Shown: piece after piece, positions 1 to 25,800 of the stretch | Position numbering within the stretch: the stretch's first letter is position 1 | Layout of the letters: each line of letters opens with the position of its first letter | Assembly: GCA_030068075.1 (NCBI GenBank) | Contig: CM057843.1 | Coordinates: forward strand, 37,791,332-37,855,331 | Source: Paguma larvata | Taxonomy: Eukaryota; Chordata; Mammalia; Carnivora; Viverridae | Length of the DNA stretch: 64,000 bases | Reading direction: 5' to 3' | Notes under the pieces: model-generated | What the model was told of the DNA's origin: nothing | The model's database searches: none | The model's input: the letters and a program-made list of their open reading frames with translations, nothing else | Made by a program: the position numbers and the translations under genes

Positions 1-129
1 ATATGCAAAATTTCATGGGGCTACATGCTTAGTATTTGCCCATTTCACTCCATGTTACTGTGTTATGGCTCATTACAAAACTAAAAATTGAATGCCATGG
101 GTAAGGCCCAGGCATGAGGGGCCACTCAC

Positions 130-12660
<12,531 letters not shown>

Positions 12661-15354
12661 TGGAGCTGGGCAGAAGTGCGGAGCCAGGAATGGGGTCAGG
12701 GCTCCTCTCAGGAGCTTCTTTCTCCTCTTGTCCCACTGGCCAATGGCCTCAAACCCGCTCAGACCCTCTCCCAATACCGATACCGATCGGCAGTCAGGAC
12801 GTTGTTGGACCGTCTTTCAGGTGGGAGGTGGGGGGAGGGGAAGCAGAAGGAGTTGTAGGGCTTTTAACGCGACCTTGCCAAGTGCCCAATCCCCGTGTCC
12901 ATGCAGAGCTCCTAATTGGCAAGCTTAACATGGCCCTGGCCCTGGGTGAATGCAGTAGGAGGGCATATGAAGGTGTACAAAAAATATACAATTAAGGCAC
13001 CTTCTTCAGAGGCCTGAGAGCTCTTAGCATACAGGCACTGCTTGGGAGGAGAATAGATGTAAAACCACCTATTAGCAAGTGACCACCGATAAAAGTGTCT
13101 GAGTACTGACTGAAAATGAATACACTAGAAAAGCAGATAGGTTTGGGGTGAGGTTTATTGAAAGAGGTTTCTTGAAGAGGAGAAAGAGAAAGGGATCACT
13201 GTTCACTGAGCATCTCGGTGGTCTTGGAACTTTACAGAGGGTCCAGTGACCAGTTTTGAGTCAGGCCTTGGAAGGCAAGCATTCCAATGGTGCACACACC
13301 TTAGGCAAAGGCCAATGGTGGAATCTGTGGAAAGGGACTGAGCTGGGGCATAGGAGGGGTGAAGTTTGGACAAAAGGGGAATTGATAAAGACCCTCAGAT
13401 GCCATTTTGAACATCTAGATTTAATTGATGAACAACCAAGTTCTTGAGCAGTTAGACATGAAGGAAATATTCCAGTGAAAGAAACTTTACAATGGCAGGT
13501 GGGGAAGAGAGGATGGACAAGGAGGCTCAGTGAGGTTTTTGCTGGAGTCCAGATGAGAGGCTTGGAGTCCTGGGCTGGGTGTGCCTTTGCCACGCAGAGC
13601 CACAATGCCTGACGGGGGCCCGGTTGGCCACTGTGGCTGGGGAATGTGAGGTCTGCAAGTGTGGCTTCCTAGTGGGGCAGAGTTGTCCTGGCTGCCCCTT
13701 GTGTGGGGATGCAGGCTGGCTGTGGAGGAAACGGAGCTGTTTCTCATGAGCTCAGAGCAGGATGCAGAGCTCTGAAGAGGGATTCTTAGGCAGTGGGATA
13801 CTCATTCATTCACTTTCTCATTCAAGTAATTTCCAAGTCTCCAGTATGTTCTATGGCCTGTGCCACCTAAAGATGTTATGCAGGGGCACACTCCTGATGG
13901 GTGTCCTGCCTTTACAGGGAACAGCTAATAATAGGAACAAATAAGGATATCAGAGCACAGTAAAGTAAGAGCAGTGACAGAGGCAGCAAACAAGAGTGCT
14001 ATGGAACCTGGATTTGTGGATTTGTAGCAGTAATTTCTTGGGCTCAGCCAGAACTCAAGAAGACTTGAAACCTGGGCAGAGATTGGGTCCATGGAGATCT
14101 CAGCCCAGTCCCTCTTTTCCCCTGAACCCTTGACTTCTGGGCTCAGATCCTTAATCTAGAGAGAGCAGGTCTCATCTTTTGGCCACCCTCTCACCAGCTC
14201 AACTGTAGCCCTAGTGTCTCCTCTCTGTGGTTACTGGCTATGATGCTACTCGCCTCAAGACTCCCCTAAACACTGACAGGCAAGCCCCTTGGGGCCTCAG
14301 TCCAAATGCAGTTGGACTGTGTTATATTGGATGTGGCATATATTGGATGGGCATCCCACTGGTGGGTAGATGGAAAGAAGGGCTAGAAGAGGAAGGAGCA
14401 GAAGCCTTCTCTCTCTCTTCTCAAGCTTGTCCCAAACTTGTCCCTAGAGTATACATTTCCCAAATGTCTTCCTATAGCCCTCTCCATCCCATTTTCCCCT
14501 CCCCCACTGAGCCTGGAAAGGTGCTGTTTGCCCTGTGCTTGGTCCCCAGGGCAACAGGCCAGGCAGCAGGTGTGTGAGTTGAACAAGGCCATCTCTGGAG
14601 CAGAGTGGCTGGAGATGAGCTTTGTTTAAATATTAAAGAAGTCAATCATTAATCAAGCCTGGCTTGGTGCCCAGCTACCCACTGTCTCCATTTGGGAGGG
14701 CCTGGACTGGAGCAGGGAGGGCCATGGGGCAGTTTGCATCTCAGGCAGCTGACAAGCAGCTTTGGGGGCTGGATTATGCAGCCCAACACAGGGTAGGCCA
14801 GAGGATCGGCCGAAAGATATGCTGGATATGGTATACAGAGTACAGTGGTCATGAACTGGGCACCAGTGATTTGTACAGAATGTCCAGTTTTACTTGAATA
14901 CATTTCATAAGGGGACTGAAGCAGTATCTTGTTTCTAGCCAGAGAGGACATTCCTTGGGCACTGCAGTCCTGGCCCAGCCCCACAGTTCGGCTCCTGAAG
15001 AAAACAACTCTGTGCGAAGATCAGCTTGGGGCATGAATTGGGATGGCAGCTGAATTGGAGGGACGCAGTCACTGAGTCATTAAAACCATGGTTCCTGAGC
15101 CCCTAGGGGAAGGAGGTTGGTCTGGAACCCAGGGGATACATGGAATCACACAGAGTCAGTAGCCTGTACACATGGCTTCACATACATGAGTTCCATACAC
15201 ACAATTACAAACCTCCATGCACCCAGATCTGCCATAGCTGTACCCAATTGCAGTTGGACACTATGCACGCAAGCTGTCTCCTCTCTAGCCCCACAGTGTT
15301 CTCTGCCTTGGCCACCCTCCCCCTGCCCTCCAGCCTCACCATTTGTACTGGTGT
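12661..15354. other. Intergenic region between KCNH6 and ACE3
   Basis: No gene was recognised. A minus-strand AATAAA (tttatt at 13154-13159) is one possible ACE3 polyadenylation signal, but it lies 2.2 kb past the stop and is unproven. L2/MIR-like remnants occur near 13780-13990. The rest shows nothing I can name. Confidence 0.5.
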
Positions 15355-15734
15355 CTAATCCCATCTCCACCATTCATCTTTCATCCACGGTGGCTTCCTG
15401 TTGTGGTGTGTGAAAATTCGAATGATCAGGCTGATTGAGCACAGCATCAGGATGAGGCAGAGGCCCAGCAGGATCCACTGTCTTTTGGCAACTAGGCGGG
15501 GCTCCATGGCTATGCCCAGGAAGTAGGCCTTGGACTGTGTCTCAAGTGCACTGGAGTCCCGTGAACCGGTGTTCTGGGACAGTGATCTTTTTTCCAGGGA
15601 GTACAGCCTGTAGGCCAGTAGTAGGGCCACCAGGAACATGACAAAGCTGATGACCAGCAGCATCCACTGCCCAAATTTGGCCTGGTCAGCGTCCAGCTCC
15701 AGACTCAGAAATGTCACCTTGTCTGTGTCTTTTT
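15355..15734 (-). CDS. ACE3: ACE3 last coding exon with two tandem stalk-membrane cassettes
   Basis: It encodes residues 623-748. Cassette 1 (about 629-676) starts [18 protein letters not shown] and runs into a 20-residue hydrophobic segment ending YRLY. Cassette 2 (about 692-737) starts [18 protein letters not shown], again followed by a hydrophobic segment and a basic end. Both align with the single ACE exon 26 unit [18 protein letters not shown]. This predicts two membrane passes with the C-terminus (DEWWRWD) returned to the outside. The stop TAG is at 15357-15355. Confidence 0.88.
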
Positions 15735-16798
15735 CTGTGGAAGACATGGAAGTCTTGTAGAACAGGTAGAATGAGGGAGGGAGGGAGGGAGCCCTGGAGT
15801 GCCCTGTGGAAATCAGAGCACCTGACTGCCACTGGCTTCCTCCCTCAGCCTCAGGCACCTACATTCCAAGCCATAGGTGAGGGCATTGCCCTGGAAGGAG
15901 GGTGAGGAGGAGGAGTAGAAGGGAGAGAAGGAGGAGATGGGCACAGATAGGGCTACATCCCTATGGTGCCCAGTGGTGGCTCTGTGCAAGGGTTGGGAGT
16001 AAAGAAGTCACCCTGTGCTCAGATGCCTAACTAGCAGTCTAGCTGAATGGTGTGCAAGGAAGCAACTGAGCCAGTGACTGGGCTGTGGGCTGTGGGCTGT
16101 GGTCTTGGCCAAGGCTGCATCAGGTGCAGACAGGGTCATGCAGCAACAATGCTGTTTGCTCAAGTCCGGTCATAGATAGGCTAGGGGTTAAGGCTGGATT
16201 GGGGTAGGGATTGGCCAAGGGGAGACTAGGGTAGGGATTGGGGCTAGACCAGAGCTGGCACCGGGTCAGATCATCAAACCTTCAAAGGTACAGCTGAAGT
16301 CTGGCCAGCCCAGGATCTCCCCCTGCCGCACATTCTCGGTGACCAGCCAGTTCAAGAGGGGCTTGAAGTAAGTCATGAGGGACTTTGCAGACATTTCGGT
16401 CTGCCCGGTTATCTTCTGCAGGACTTCTGGCCAGGGCTTGCTTGAGCCCAGCTTTAGGACATCCCTGGGAGAGTAGATATAGCTGTGAGGCTGTGTGGGG
16501 GCATCAGCTGGTGCTGCTGGGACCCCTCAGTATGCCCAACCCTGGCCATAGGGCTTTGCTAGCCAGACTCTTCCCACAGAACTCACCACAGTGGATAAAA
16601 TCACAAGCTCTGAAATAAGAACAATCTGGGTTTGAATTCCATGGGACTTTGGACAAATAACATAACCTTTCTGAGTCTCAGTTTCTATATTCATAAAATG
16701 GAGATAATAACAGTACATACCTCCTAGAGTTTGTATGATGATTAAATAAACATAATGCTGGGAGCATTGTAGGCAGACAATAGATGTTAGCTGATTAC

Positions 16799-16836
<38 letters not shown>

Positions 16837-19800
16837 CTACTGTGATGATTATTATTCTCCTGGACTCAAATAGGCATAAAGTCTTGAGACACTGATTCCC
16901 ATGAGGTGCTCAGTGTCAGTAGGGAGGGGAAGCTCTTCAGCCCTTTCACAGGAGCCCTTTCACAGGGAGTATTTGGGAGGATTAGGGAGATCGAAGGCAT
17001 GGGATGTGCTCTGTGTCCTGCCTGCAGTGCTGCACAAATATCAGCTGGGTGTCAAAGCACACACAGTATTTGGTGGCAGGGGGACAAGCCTTAGGCTTGG
17101 CCTCCACACTCATGGTGCAGGTAGAGAGTGTGCTGAAGCCAGAACTCTGAGTTTCTCCACCCCAGAGCCCCTGTAGAGGCAGTGGCAGGTATACATTGAT
17201 CCTTCTTAACCTGTGTCCCCAACTGGCGATGAGAGAGATGGGGTCTAGAAGCCCATAAGTCAGACTGTGGAGTCTAGACTAATAGGACCCAGGTTCAAGA
17301 CTCAGCGGTGCTACTTATGGGCCACACGACCTTAGGCAATTGACTCAACCACTCTTAACCTCAGTTTCTTCATCAGTAAAATGAGTCCCCTTAATATCTG
17401 GCCTTCACTGTGGTAAGGACTAAATCGCATAATGGCAGTGAAAGAGGGCTTTGTAGCATGCAAAGACTTATACACATCGCATTAAGCAACAAAGAAAGAA
17501 TGAGGGGAAACTAAAGTTTAGTGGATCCTTGACAAAAACCCGTGGGGAGAAAATGTAGTTAAGATCCAAGAAATGCAGGAGGAAAGTCATCAAGGTTAAA
17601 AGAAAAACAAAACATAACAAAATCCCACAACTAACTTTAGGTAAGAAGATTTTATCAGATGTTGAGTCCTGGGAAAAAGAAGAGACCTGATAGGGGAAAA
17701 GTTTGGACCATTGAAAATCTACCTGTTTAGAAATAGTCCTTCAGGCTCGGGTTGGGCAAGAAGTTTGACCAAAGCCCAACTCACGGCCAGTGTGGCTGGC
17801 ACATGAGACTTGCAAAAGTGGCAGTTGGGCACTTCCTGATGCCCTCAACTCCAAGGTCACAGCAATGAGTCCCATGGACAAGGTCAAGCCTATCATGGCT
17901 GGCTAGACGAGACAAGGGCTTTGGGAACTTGGACCAAGTCCACTTCAACTCTCCATTCCCAGCAGAACCAACCCAGAGCAATCACATATAGGAAGATGAG
18001 TCAAGTTCTAAGATATATTAGGTAAAAGAGCAGCCAAGAATCTTGCCCTCCCCCTTCTCCTCTGCAGGCACTCACCCCCCACACACAACCTATATTCCAC
18101 TCTGCTACTCTCAAGTCCCCAGAGCTCATGACATCCCCTTTCTCAGAACCCTCTCCTCTACCCTCTTCCCAGAAGATAGCATTCAAAGTCCTAAACCTGG
18201 AACTGAGGGTCTTCCCAGGCCAGGGGGGCCTGGATGGTGATGTGTGAGGACAGGTGAGCAATGACCAGTGATGACTGGCAGGGCCTCTACATGCTTTGGT
18301 GCCAAGTCAGATCCTGGGAGCTTTGTGTGCCCTGGGTGGGGAGGAGGTGGTGGTGAGAATGAGGTCAAATTTCTCACCAATTAAGTGGGATGAGGGCTCA
18401 GAGTTAAAAGTGAGGTGATGTATAGAAAACAACATCTGCTATTTCTTGCACTCTTGCTTTTGGGGACAGAGATCCATCCTTGGTCCCTGTGCATGATCTC
18501 CTCACCCTCTTTGCATGTCCACCAAAGCTCTTTCCTACTGCACCATCTCCTTTCTTGTGTTATGGTTATTGGGTTATCCTGTGGCCCATTGCCCAGGCTA
18601 GTTGGCATGTGCACAAGTAAATGCTTGCTGAGTGAATAAGTGATGGGTGGCCAGAGACATGAACGCAGAGAGCAGAGAGGGCCCTTATGTTCCACATATT
18701 CAGAACAGCTCAACATAGGCAGTCGGTTACAATAAACCCTTGTAGTGTGAAAAGACGGAAAAGCAAACAGACGAGGTTGATAATCGGCATGGAAGGTGCA
18801 GCCACCCTGGGAGCCAAGCCAGGGGATCAGTCCTGTAACACCATCTGGCCTAGTGGTTATTGACCAACTGCACGGTGGAATCACAAATATGCTCATTAAA
18901 TTTGCCAAGGAGACTAAATTATGTGGCTATGTTAATCCTCTGGGAGACAGGAATAAAATTCAAGATGACCTTGACCAATTGGGGAAATGGACCCACTAAA
19001 ATAGATAGAAAATTGGTGGGGAAAAGACCATATCAGTGGGTGGGTTCTGCACCTAAGTTGTTGAAGCACTGATCTTGGAACCAGGAGACCTAGGTCTAAC
19101 CTCACCAGACCTGTATCCCTTGATTGATAGAAGTAACAGTGTGAATGATAATGTGTTCTAGAGTCATTTCAGCACTCAAAGCATTGTTTTGCCACTTGCC
19201 AGATGAGTGACGTGCAATCACAATCTCTCCCTTAGCTTGAGTTTCATTTTTTGTGAAATGTGGCTAATCATGTCCACTTTGCAAATTATGAACTGCTAGC
19301 GTGAAACCTTGGAAGAGCGCTCCTCAGAGAGCCCAGCCTGTACTAGTCAATGCTTCCCACCATCAGGTCAGCATCCCACCCCTCCAGGTTTGCTTCAGGA
19401 CCAAAACCAACTTCACAGAGGATACCAAGTGCAGGAAAAAAGATTGGGGCTAGGGAGTCAAAGTGGACCACAAGCTGACCAGAGCAGCACAAAGGTTGGA
19501 TGAAAGCAACATGGATCAGCCTGGGAGCTGGATCCAGGCACCTTTAAGAAGAGGCGGGAAAAGCAGGGTGGACCCAAAAGTGCAGCAAATGCTGCTGAAG
19601 ATCGGCGAGCACCTTGTGCAGAAAGGATAAGGGCATTTGGATGGAGGACTGAAGGTTGAGGCAGGACTCCAGCACTGGCTTCCCATCTGAGACAGTTTGA
19701 TTTATTGGCATGTGTGAGTGTGTGAGTGTGTGTGTGTGCACAGGTGCACATGTGGGTGAGGGAATGTGTGGTGGTGAGCGTGTGCAAGTGTCTCTGTGTG

Positions 19801-22800
19801 TGTTTGTGTATGTGTGAGCAGGAGGGGCTAAATAGTCTCTCTGACCAGGAGGGGCTACACACAAGGAAATGGGCTTTGATTTCTATAGGAGAGACTGGAG
19901 TCTGACACGAGGAAGAACTTCCACTCAACTAGAAGGTCAATGAGGCTCTGCTCAGGGTGCCCCGGGTGGTCTGTTGAGGAGGGGGGCCCATGGACAAGCT
20001 TCCAGCAAGGGGGGGGGCAGCTGAGATCAAATCAGGGAGCTTTGTGAGGGAGGAGAGCACTCACTCCAGGAGCTTCCCAGCTATCTTGGAGTTATAGATG
20101 TCACATCGGTGCAGTGGGCCCACGTGGCCCGAGGCCTTGCACAAAGCTTCATGGAACTGGAACTGGAGCACTAGGCTGATGAAGTACCTGGGGAGAAGGA
20201 TGGGAGGGCAGGCTGGGGAGCTGGTATCAGGGATGGGAAGTCCAGAGCCATTTGGAGCCTGGCAGCTCTGACGAGCAGTGGTCCAAGGGCCCGACCAGGG
20301 CCCAACCTTGGTGGGTCGACGCACCTTTGCCAAGGTCCCCCTAGGACTGGCCCTGGAATATACCCTTCTTAGCCTTCTGAACCAACCCTTGCCTCCTTCT
20401 TTCCTGCCCTCCTCTTGGGGGCAGCAGAGATGCTTTAGAATATTCCTATCAGCTCTGCCCTCCACATGGGATCTGCTCTGAAAGCCCAAAAGGGGTCCAG
20501 GGTATGGCCCCCAAGAGGCTGCGCAACCCAATGGAGGAGGTGGGCAGGGAGGCAGAGGAACATTTGGATCTAGGGCCTTCCTGAAAATCCTGAGCCTAGT
20601 TCCCATGCCCCCGGCCCCTAAGTCCTGGAGCTGGTACTGCTGGCAGGGCCGTGACCGTTACCGTATGTAGGGCACGCTGGCAGAGATGTGGAACTTGGCA
20701 CCAGGATCAAAGTCATCCTCTGTCCGAGGAATGGGGGGGCACAGGCCCTGGTACTTCAACCTGTCAGGGAGAACAGGGGGCTGGTACCACCCAGCTGGGT
20801 TCTCAGAGTCTTTTCCTTTGGAAGCATGTGCACAGCTATCAAAACTGGTGGGCACAGGACACTTACTGCATTTTTATAGATTAAATAAATGAGTTGAAAA
20901 CACATGGGATTGGGAATCAGAATCAAATAATAACAGTAGTGAACACTGACTTCCTCTGTGCTAGGAACCGTGCTAAGTCCTTCACACAGACTCATTCAGC
21001 ACTGTCCCGGTTCTGGAGACATGGGAGGTAATGGGCTACTCAAGTTCTTGCTTGCATCCTAATGATGGGGGATGATTATAGACCAATCAACAAGGTCATT
21101 TCATCTGGTAAGAAGTGCCAAGAAGAAAACAGAATAGCATCTCTGCGATGCAGAGCTGCTGTTATTCCCATTTTAGATGAGGAGACCAAAGTTTAGAGGT
21201 CAGGGAACCGGTGGGAGGTCACAGAACAAGTCACTGGCAGATCCCATTAACTTTCAAATTCAGATCTGGCCTTGCCCCTCTGAGCTGTGTGACTGTAGGA
21301 AAGTTACTGATTGTCACTGAGTCTTGTTATCTGCAAGATGGGGATAAAATGATCCATCTGTGGGATGAGACAAAGCCTATGAGAAGTTCTCATCGTTTCA
21401 TTATTGGCTCACCGATTGCCCCTGAGCCATCTTCTGGGGCCGACGGAGAGTCAGGAGGCTCCTCTCCCAGTTGACAGAGGCTTCCTTATTCAGGGCCAAG
21501 GAGTTGTCACCTCTCTCCCTTCACCCCTGGTTTCCATCATAGGTGGTGGTGAGTATAGTTGACCCAGGGAGGAAAGGGGCCCCTGCAAACACCTCAGATG
21601 GCTCGTGGGTGTTACCCTTGGAGGAGTACAAGGTCAAGACTCTGCCAACCCCACCAGCGAAGACTGGGCCTGAATTTGGGGTGGAGGTGGGAAGGTGAGT
21701 GGACAAAGAAAGGGGCACCCAACTTTGCCACTCCTGGGTGACCACACCCCTGTGTGACCACCACAGGCTGGTCGCACATTCTTCTTCAGTGAATGACCAT
21801 GGGATGTTGTATAAGTTCAAAGAAAAATAAAGGGTCTGTGCAGAGTTGGCAGCCCCTTCCTGGTCACCCCAAATCATGCTGTGGCCGGCAGATTTTAGCA
21901 GGTCAGTCTGAGGCCTGGTGGAGATGGAGAAGCCCGGCCATGGGCATTCATTATCCAATCAGCCAGCCAGTGGTTGGTGATGGGATGTGACATGGATGCC
22001 CCTCCCTCAATAATGGTGCTGCCTGACTGCTGGTGGGCTCTTTTGGCAGCTAGTTCTGACCTTGGACATGCCTGAGGATGCTAAACCAGAGGCAGTTGTG
22101 AGACTGTGTTGGAGCAGGAGGAAAGGGGGCAGTGGGCTTGCCTCTCTCCCATGGGGACTCTTTCCATGGAGGGGAAAGAGCTCAGGCCACCAAACATTCT
22201 TCTGCCAGCCCTACTGGTGGGAATAGGAAGGGAGAGGAGAAACAGGTGGGCCTGCCTGGTGGTCAATGTTTTATTCTTGGAGGAGCCCAGGTGCACCCTT
22301 ATGTGATCTTCCCAGCTACCCAGGAGCAGGCAGGGCCACTGCCAGGGTCCCTAGAGAGGTTAAGGGATGTGTTCAGTGCTGGTGCCAGGTTCAATGTGAG
22401 GTCTCATAGTTGCAGGTACTAGCCCTATCCACTTCTGTAGGGACGCTTTTATCAGGTGATAGCAAACAGTCAATACCACCCCAGGGCCACCCCAGGGCCC
22501 CCCGGTCACCAGTGTGGCACACCTAGCTCTGCCCTCCGAGGAGAGGCAGCAGCATCCACTGGCAGTGGGCAGTGCCCTTAAGGCTGACTGGAAAGCCCCA
22601 CCCACATCAGGGGTGGGAGGCGGCAGAGAGCCCAGGGTAGCTGTCCTCCCCACCTGAGGTTCCACCACTCCTGGTTGTAGACATTCTTCTGGATGGTGCC
22701 ATCAAAGATCTTCCAACGAAACACGTCCATCAGGTAGGCGAAGGGGATGAAGGCGATCTTCTCCAGGGCGATGCCCATCAGGAAATTGACCTCCTCCTCT

Positions 22801-25800
22801 GGGGAAGGTGAGGCAGTCAGTTGGTGGCTCCTGGTTCTCCCTCCCTTCAGTGTTGCCCGGAAAGCTCTGGCTGCAGCCTCAGGCTCAGCTGTCCCGCTAT
22901 GGTCCTCTTGGCCCCCATCACCTGAGTCCTGGTGCTGGCGGCTGAGCAGGCCTCTGTTGAGTAGGTGCTTGTGGGAGGAGGCCGAGAGGGTGACCATCGA
23001 CCCCACGGCCTCTTCAAAGGCTGGGTTGGCGCCTGCGCGGAAGATCACAGAGAGGTTCCTGTACTGCAAGAAGTACTGGATATGGCCCATCTGGTGGAAG
23101 ATGGAGAGCAGGTCTTCTATGGTCACCTCGGTGCACTTCTTTATCCTAGGATTAAAGGGCAGGGGTCAAGGAGCATGGGGAGGCCCTGGGAGAAGGGGAG
23201 ATTTCTCCATTCAGACTCCATTAAGGGATTGGGGCAGATGGGCTGGAGACTAGCAGAGTCTTGGGTACTGTCCTTTCTCTCCCCAGGTCCCCCTTGCTCA
23301 TGTTGCCAGCTCATATCCCCCTCCGCTGCCTGGCTCCAGCCCTGCCTAACCCCTTGCACACCTCCTAAGACAGGCAGACAGGTGGAGCCTGGAGTGAGTG
23401 AAGGAAGAGCGAGGGAGGGGCAGGAGGGGGTGCTGGTGTCCCCTGAGACCTGAAGTCCTTGCCGTTGTAAAAGTCCCAGGCAGAGGCGTGGCACTCCACC
23501 TCACGCCCATCAGTTGGCCTTTCCAACATTGAAGTTTTCCAGAATTCAGGAGGGGTGGAAAGCAGCCCCAAGGAGGTGAAGAATTTTTCAGCCTCTTCGA
23601 ACATCTTTGAGGGCTTCCAGTGCTGTGGGGAAGAGGGGGTACGTGGGGCCCTGCCCACGGGTATAGAGCCGGCCAGGACAGATGGACGGCAAGCACTGAC
23701 CTGGCTTTTCATGATCTTTGTGATGTCCTCAGGGGGCTTCTTTGGGAAGGGCAGGACCAGGTCTAAGATGTTGACCCAGGACTGAGCCCACATGTTCCCT
23801 GAAAGGACAGGAGGGGATCAGAGGAGGCAGGATACTGTCTCTCCCTTTACTGAGTGCCAGCTTGGAGCCCTACTCTGTCCACCCCACTCCGCTGCCAGCG
23901 AGGGCGTTACCCAGGAGGTGGGCAGGGATAGGCCCCCGAGGGTCGATAAGCTCTGGCCCGTAGTAGCGGTGCAGGGCCCGGCGCACATAGGCGTGCAGGT
24001 TCAGGTAGAGTGGCTGCAGCTCCCGGTAAAGCTGCTCCAGGTCGCGTTCCAGGGTGTTAGACTCATACTTGGACCGCCACAAGGCCCCCATGTCTTTGTA
24101 ACCTAGGACAAGAGAGGGAGCTCAGAGGTACTCACCACCCACCCTGCCTTCAGCCCTGGCCTGGCAGGCAGGAGACCCAGGAACTTTCCAGGGAAGCCAC
24201 TTGGCCTCCCTGGTCCTCAGGGTCTTCATCTGTCAAATGGGAAATGTGCCTCCCAAGGTCACTGTTCTGATTGGATAACATCAGGGGCGGAAAAGTACTT
24301 AACAAAATACACACTCCATGCTCCTCACCATGCCTGGTTGGATAGGGCCTGGATAAGGCCCTGGTCTTCACACCCACCTTGAGCCCCACCTGTCCAAGCC
24401 CTCAGGCCACCCTGGCTCCTTCCAGATCCTCCCAAACACTGGTTTGTCCCATCGTGGGGCCTGGGAGTCTCTTTCACCTCTTGCTTGCCTTCTTTCAGGC
24501 CTTGGGGAAGTGTCTCCAGGCCTCATCTTCTCTCTCAGCACTCGTCCTGAGATGTGGGTTTGCACAAATCTTGTCTGTCTCCCAGACTGTCAGCCCTACC
24601 TAGGAGGGCAGGCACCTTCTCTGTCTTTTTACCTATGCATCCTTAGAACGTCTCCAGGACCTGGCACACAGTAGGTGCTCAAGCAATGTGTGTGGACCAA
24701 CAGTGAATGAACCACCTTTGCTTTCCCCAGCTGCGGGTCTCAGGGTCCCCATCTCCAGGTCCTACTATTGACTTTACCCTCTGCAGATTCTGCTTCGCCC
24801 TTCCCAGGCATTGCCCTGGGACCTGTGCAGTGTGCCATCTGCACAGGCCGGGCTGGCCGGGTGAAGGGTTGGGGGCCTCACCGTTGAGCCTTGCAACCTT
24901 GTTGCTGAGCTGCACATAACGCTCAAAGATGCTGCGGAGCTGAAGACCCACCGCATCCCGCCATCCCTGCCAGGCCCACAGCAGCTCCTTCTGGTCCCGG
25001 GAGGCGGCCATGATTTCTTGCAGATCTATGCCCAGAAAAGGAGTCAAGGTGGGATGCCACTCCTGCCTGCCCTCTGCCCTCACCTGCCTTAGGCAGACCC
25101 TCTACTCCCCAACTAGTGAGTACACCGGGGCAGTGAGGACAATGGGGGGGGGTCCGGGTAGGTTTATGGAAGGGGCTGATGCTAGAGACTCTGGGGGTGG
25201 ACAGAGGCAGGGCTTGGGTGCTTACCAGGCTCCAGGGGTAGGCAGGGTCCCTCATTCAGGCACACCTGGGCCATGCTGTATGTCGTCTCCATGTAGGCCA
25301 AAAGCTTGTTGTACTGGGGGGGCAGGTGTCACCTAGGGCAGGCCTATGCCCTTGGGCCCACCCTTGGTGCTAGCCCCTCCAGCTGGGAGGGGCAGGCCTG
25401 TGTGAGGCATCTTCCCTCCAGCCTTTGCTTCCCTCCTCCCCCAGAGGAAGCTTTGGTCCTTCCTGACAACCTCCCTCCTGCCCAGATACTCTGGCTTCCC
25501 ACCCAGCCAGCCCACCCACCCCTGGGGTGGGGAGCATATGCCTGGAGACGTGGGGGCTCCGTCCATCACCTCCCGGAGCTCGTCCTGGGGCAGGGCCGCC
25601 TTGTCTATGTTCTGCAGCTTACTCAGCATGCGCTTCACGGCTGGGTCCTGGAACCTGGAGATCTTAAACAGGCGGGCCCGGGTGCCGAAGTACAGCGTGT
25701 GCTGGGACCTCTCTGAGTCTTTGTTCAGCTGGAATGAGGGTCACCATATTTGTCTTGGGAAAGTTGGTGGAGGGAGCAAGGGCCACAGCCCCCCAATCTC

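Larger units (their letters stand above)
16465..20064. other. Large ACE3 intron between penultimate exons
   Basis: No exon was found. It contains two MIRs (about 16600-16775 and 17262-17440), a (TTA)n run, a long CR1/L3 LINE fossil (about 18830-19985) and a GT-rich stretch (about 19705-19815). Confidence 0.6.

Noticed and set aside
15000..15354. A clear ACE3 polyadenylation signal just past the stop
   Set aside because: No AATAAA or ATTAAA on the minus strand was seen close to the stop. The nearest AATAAA noticed is at 13154-13159, too far away to assign with confidence.
18796..18999. Short plus-strand open frame in an ACE3 intron as a novel gene
   Set aside because: Its translation matches a decayed CR1/L3 reverse transcriptase segment, so it is a LINE fossil.
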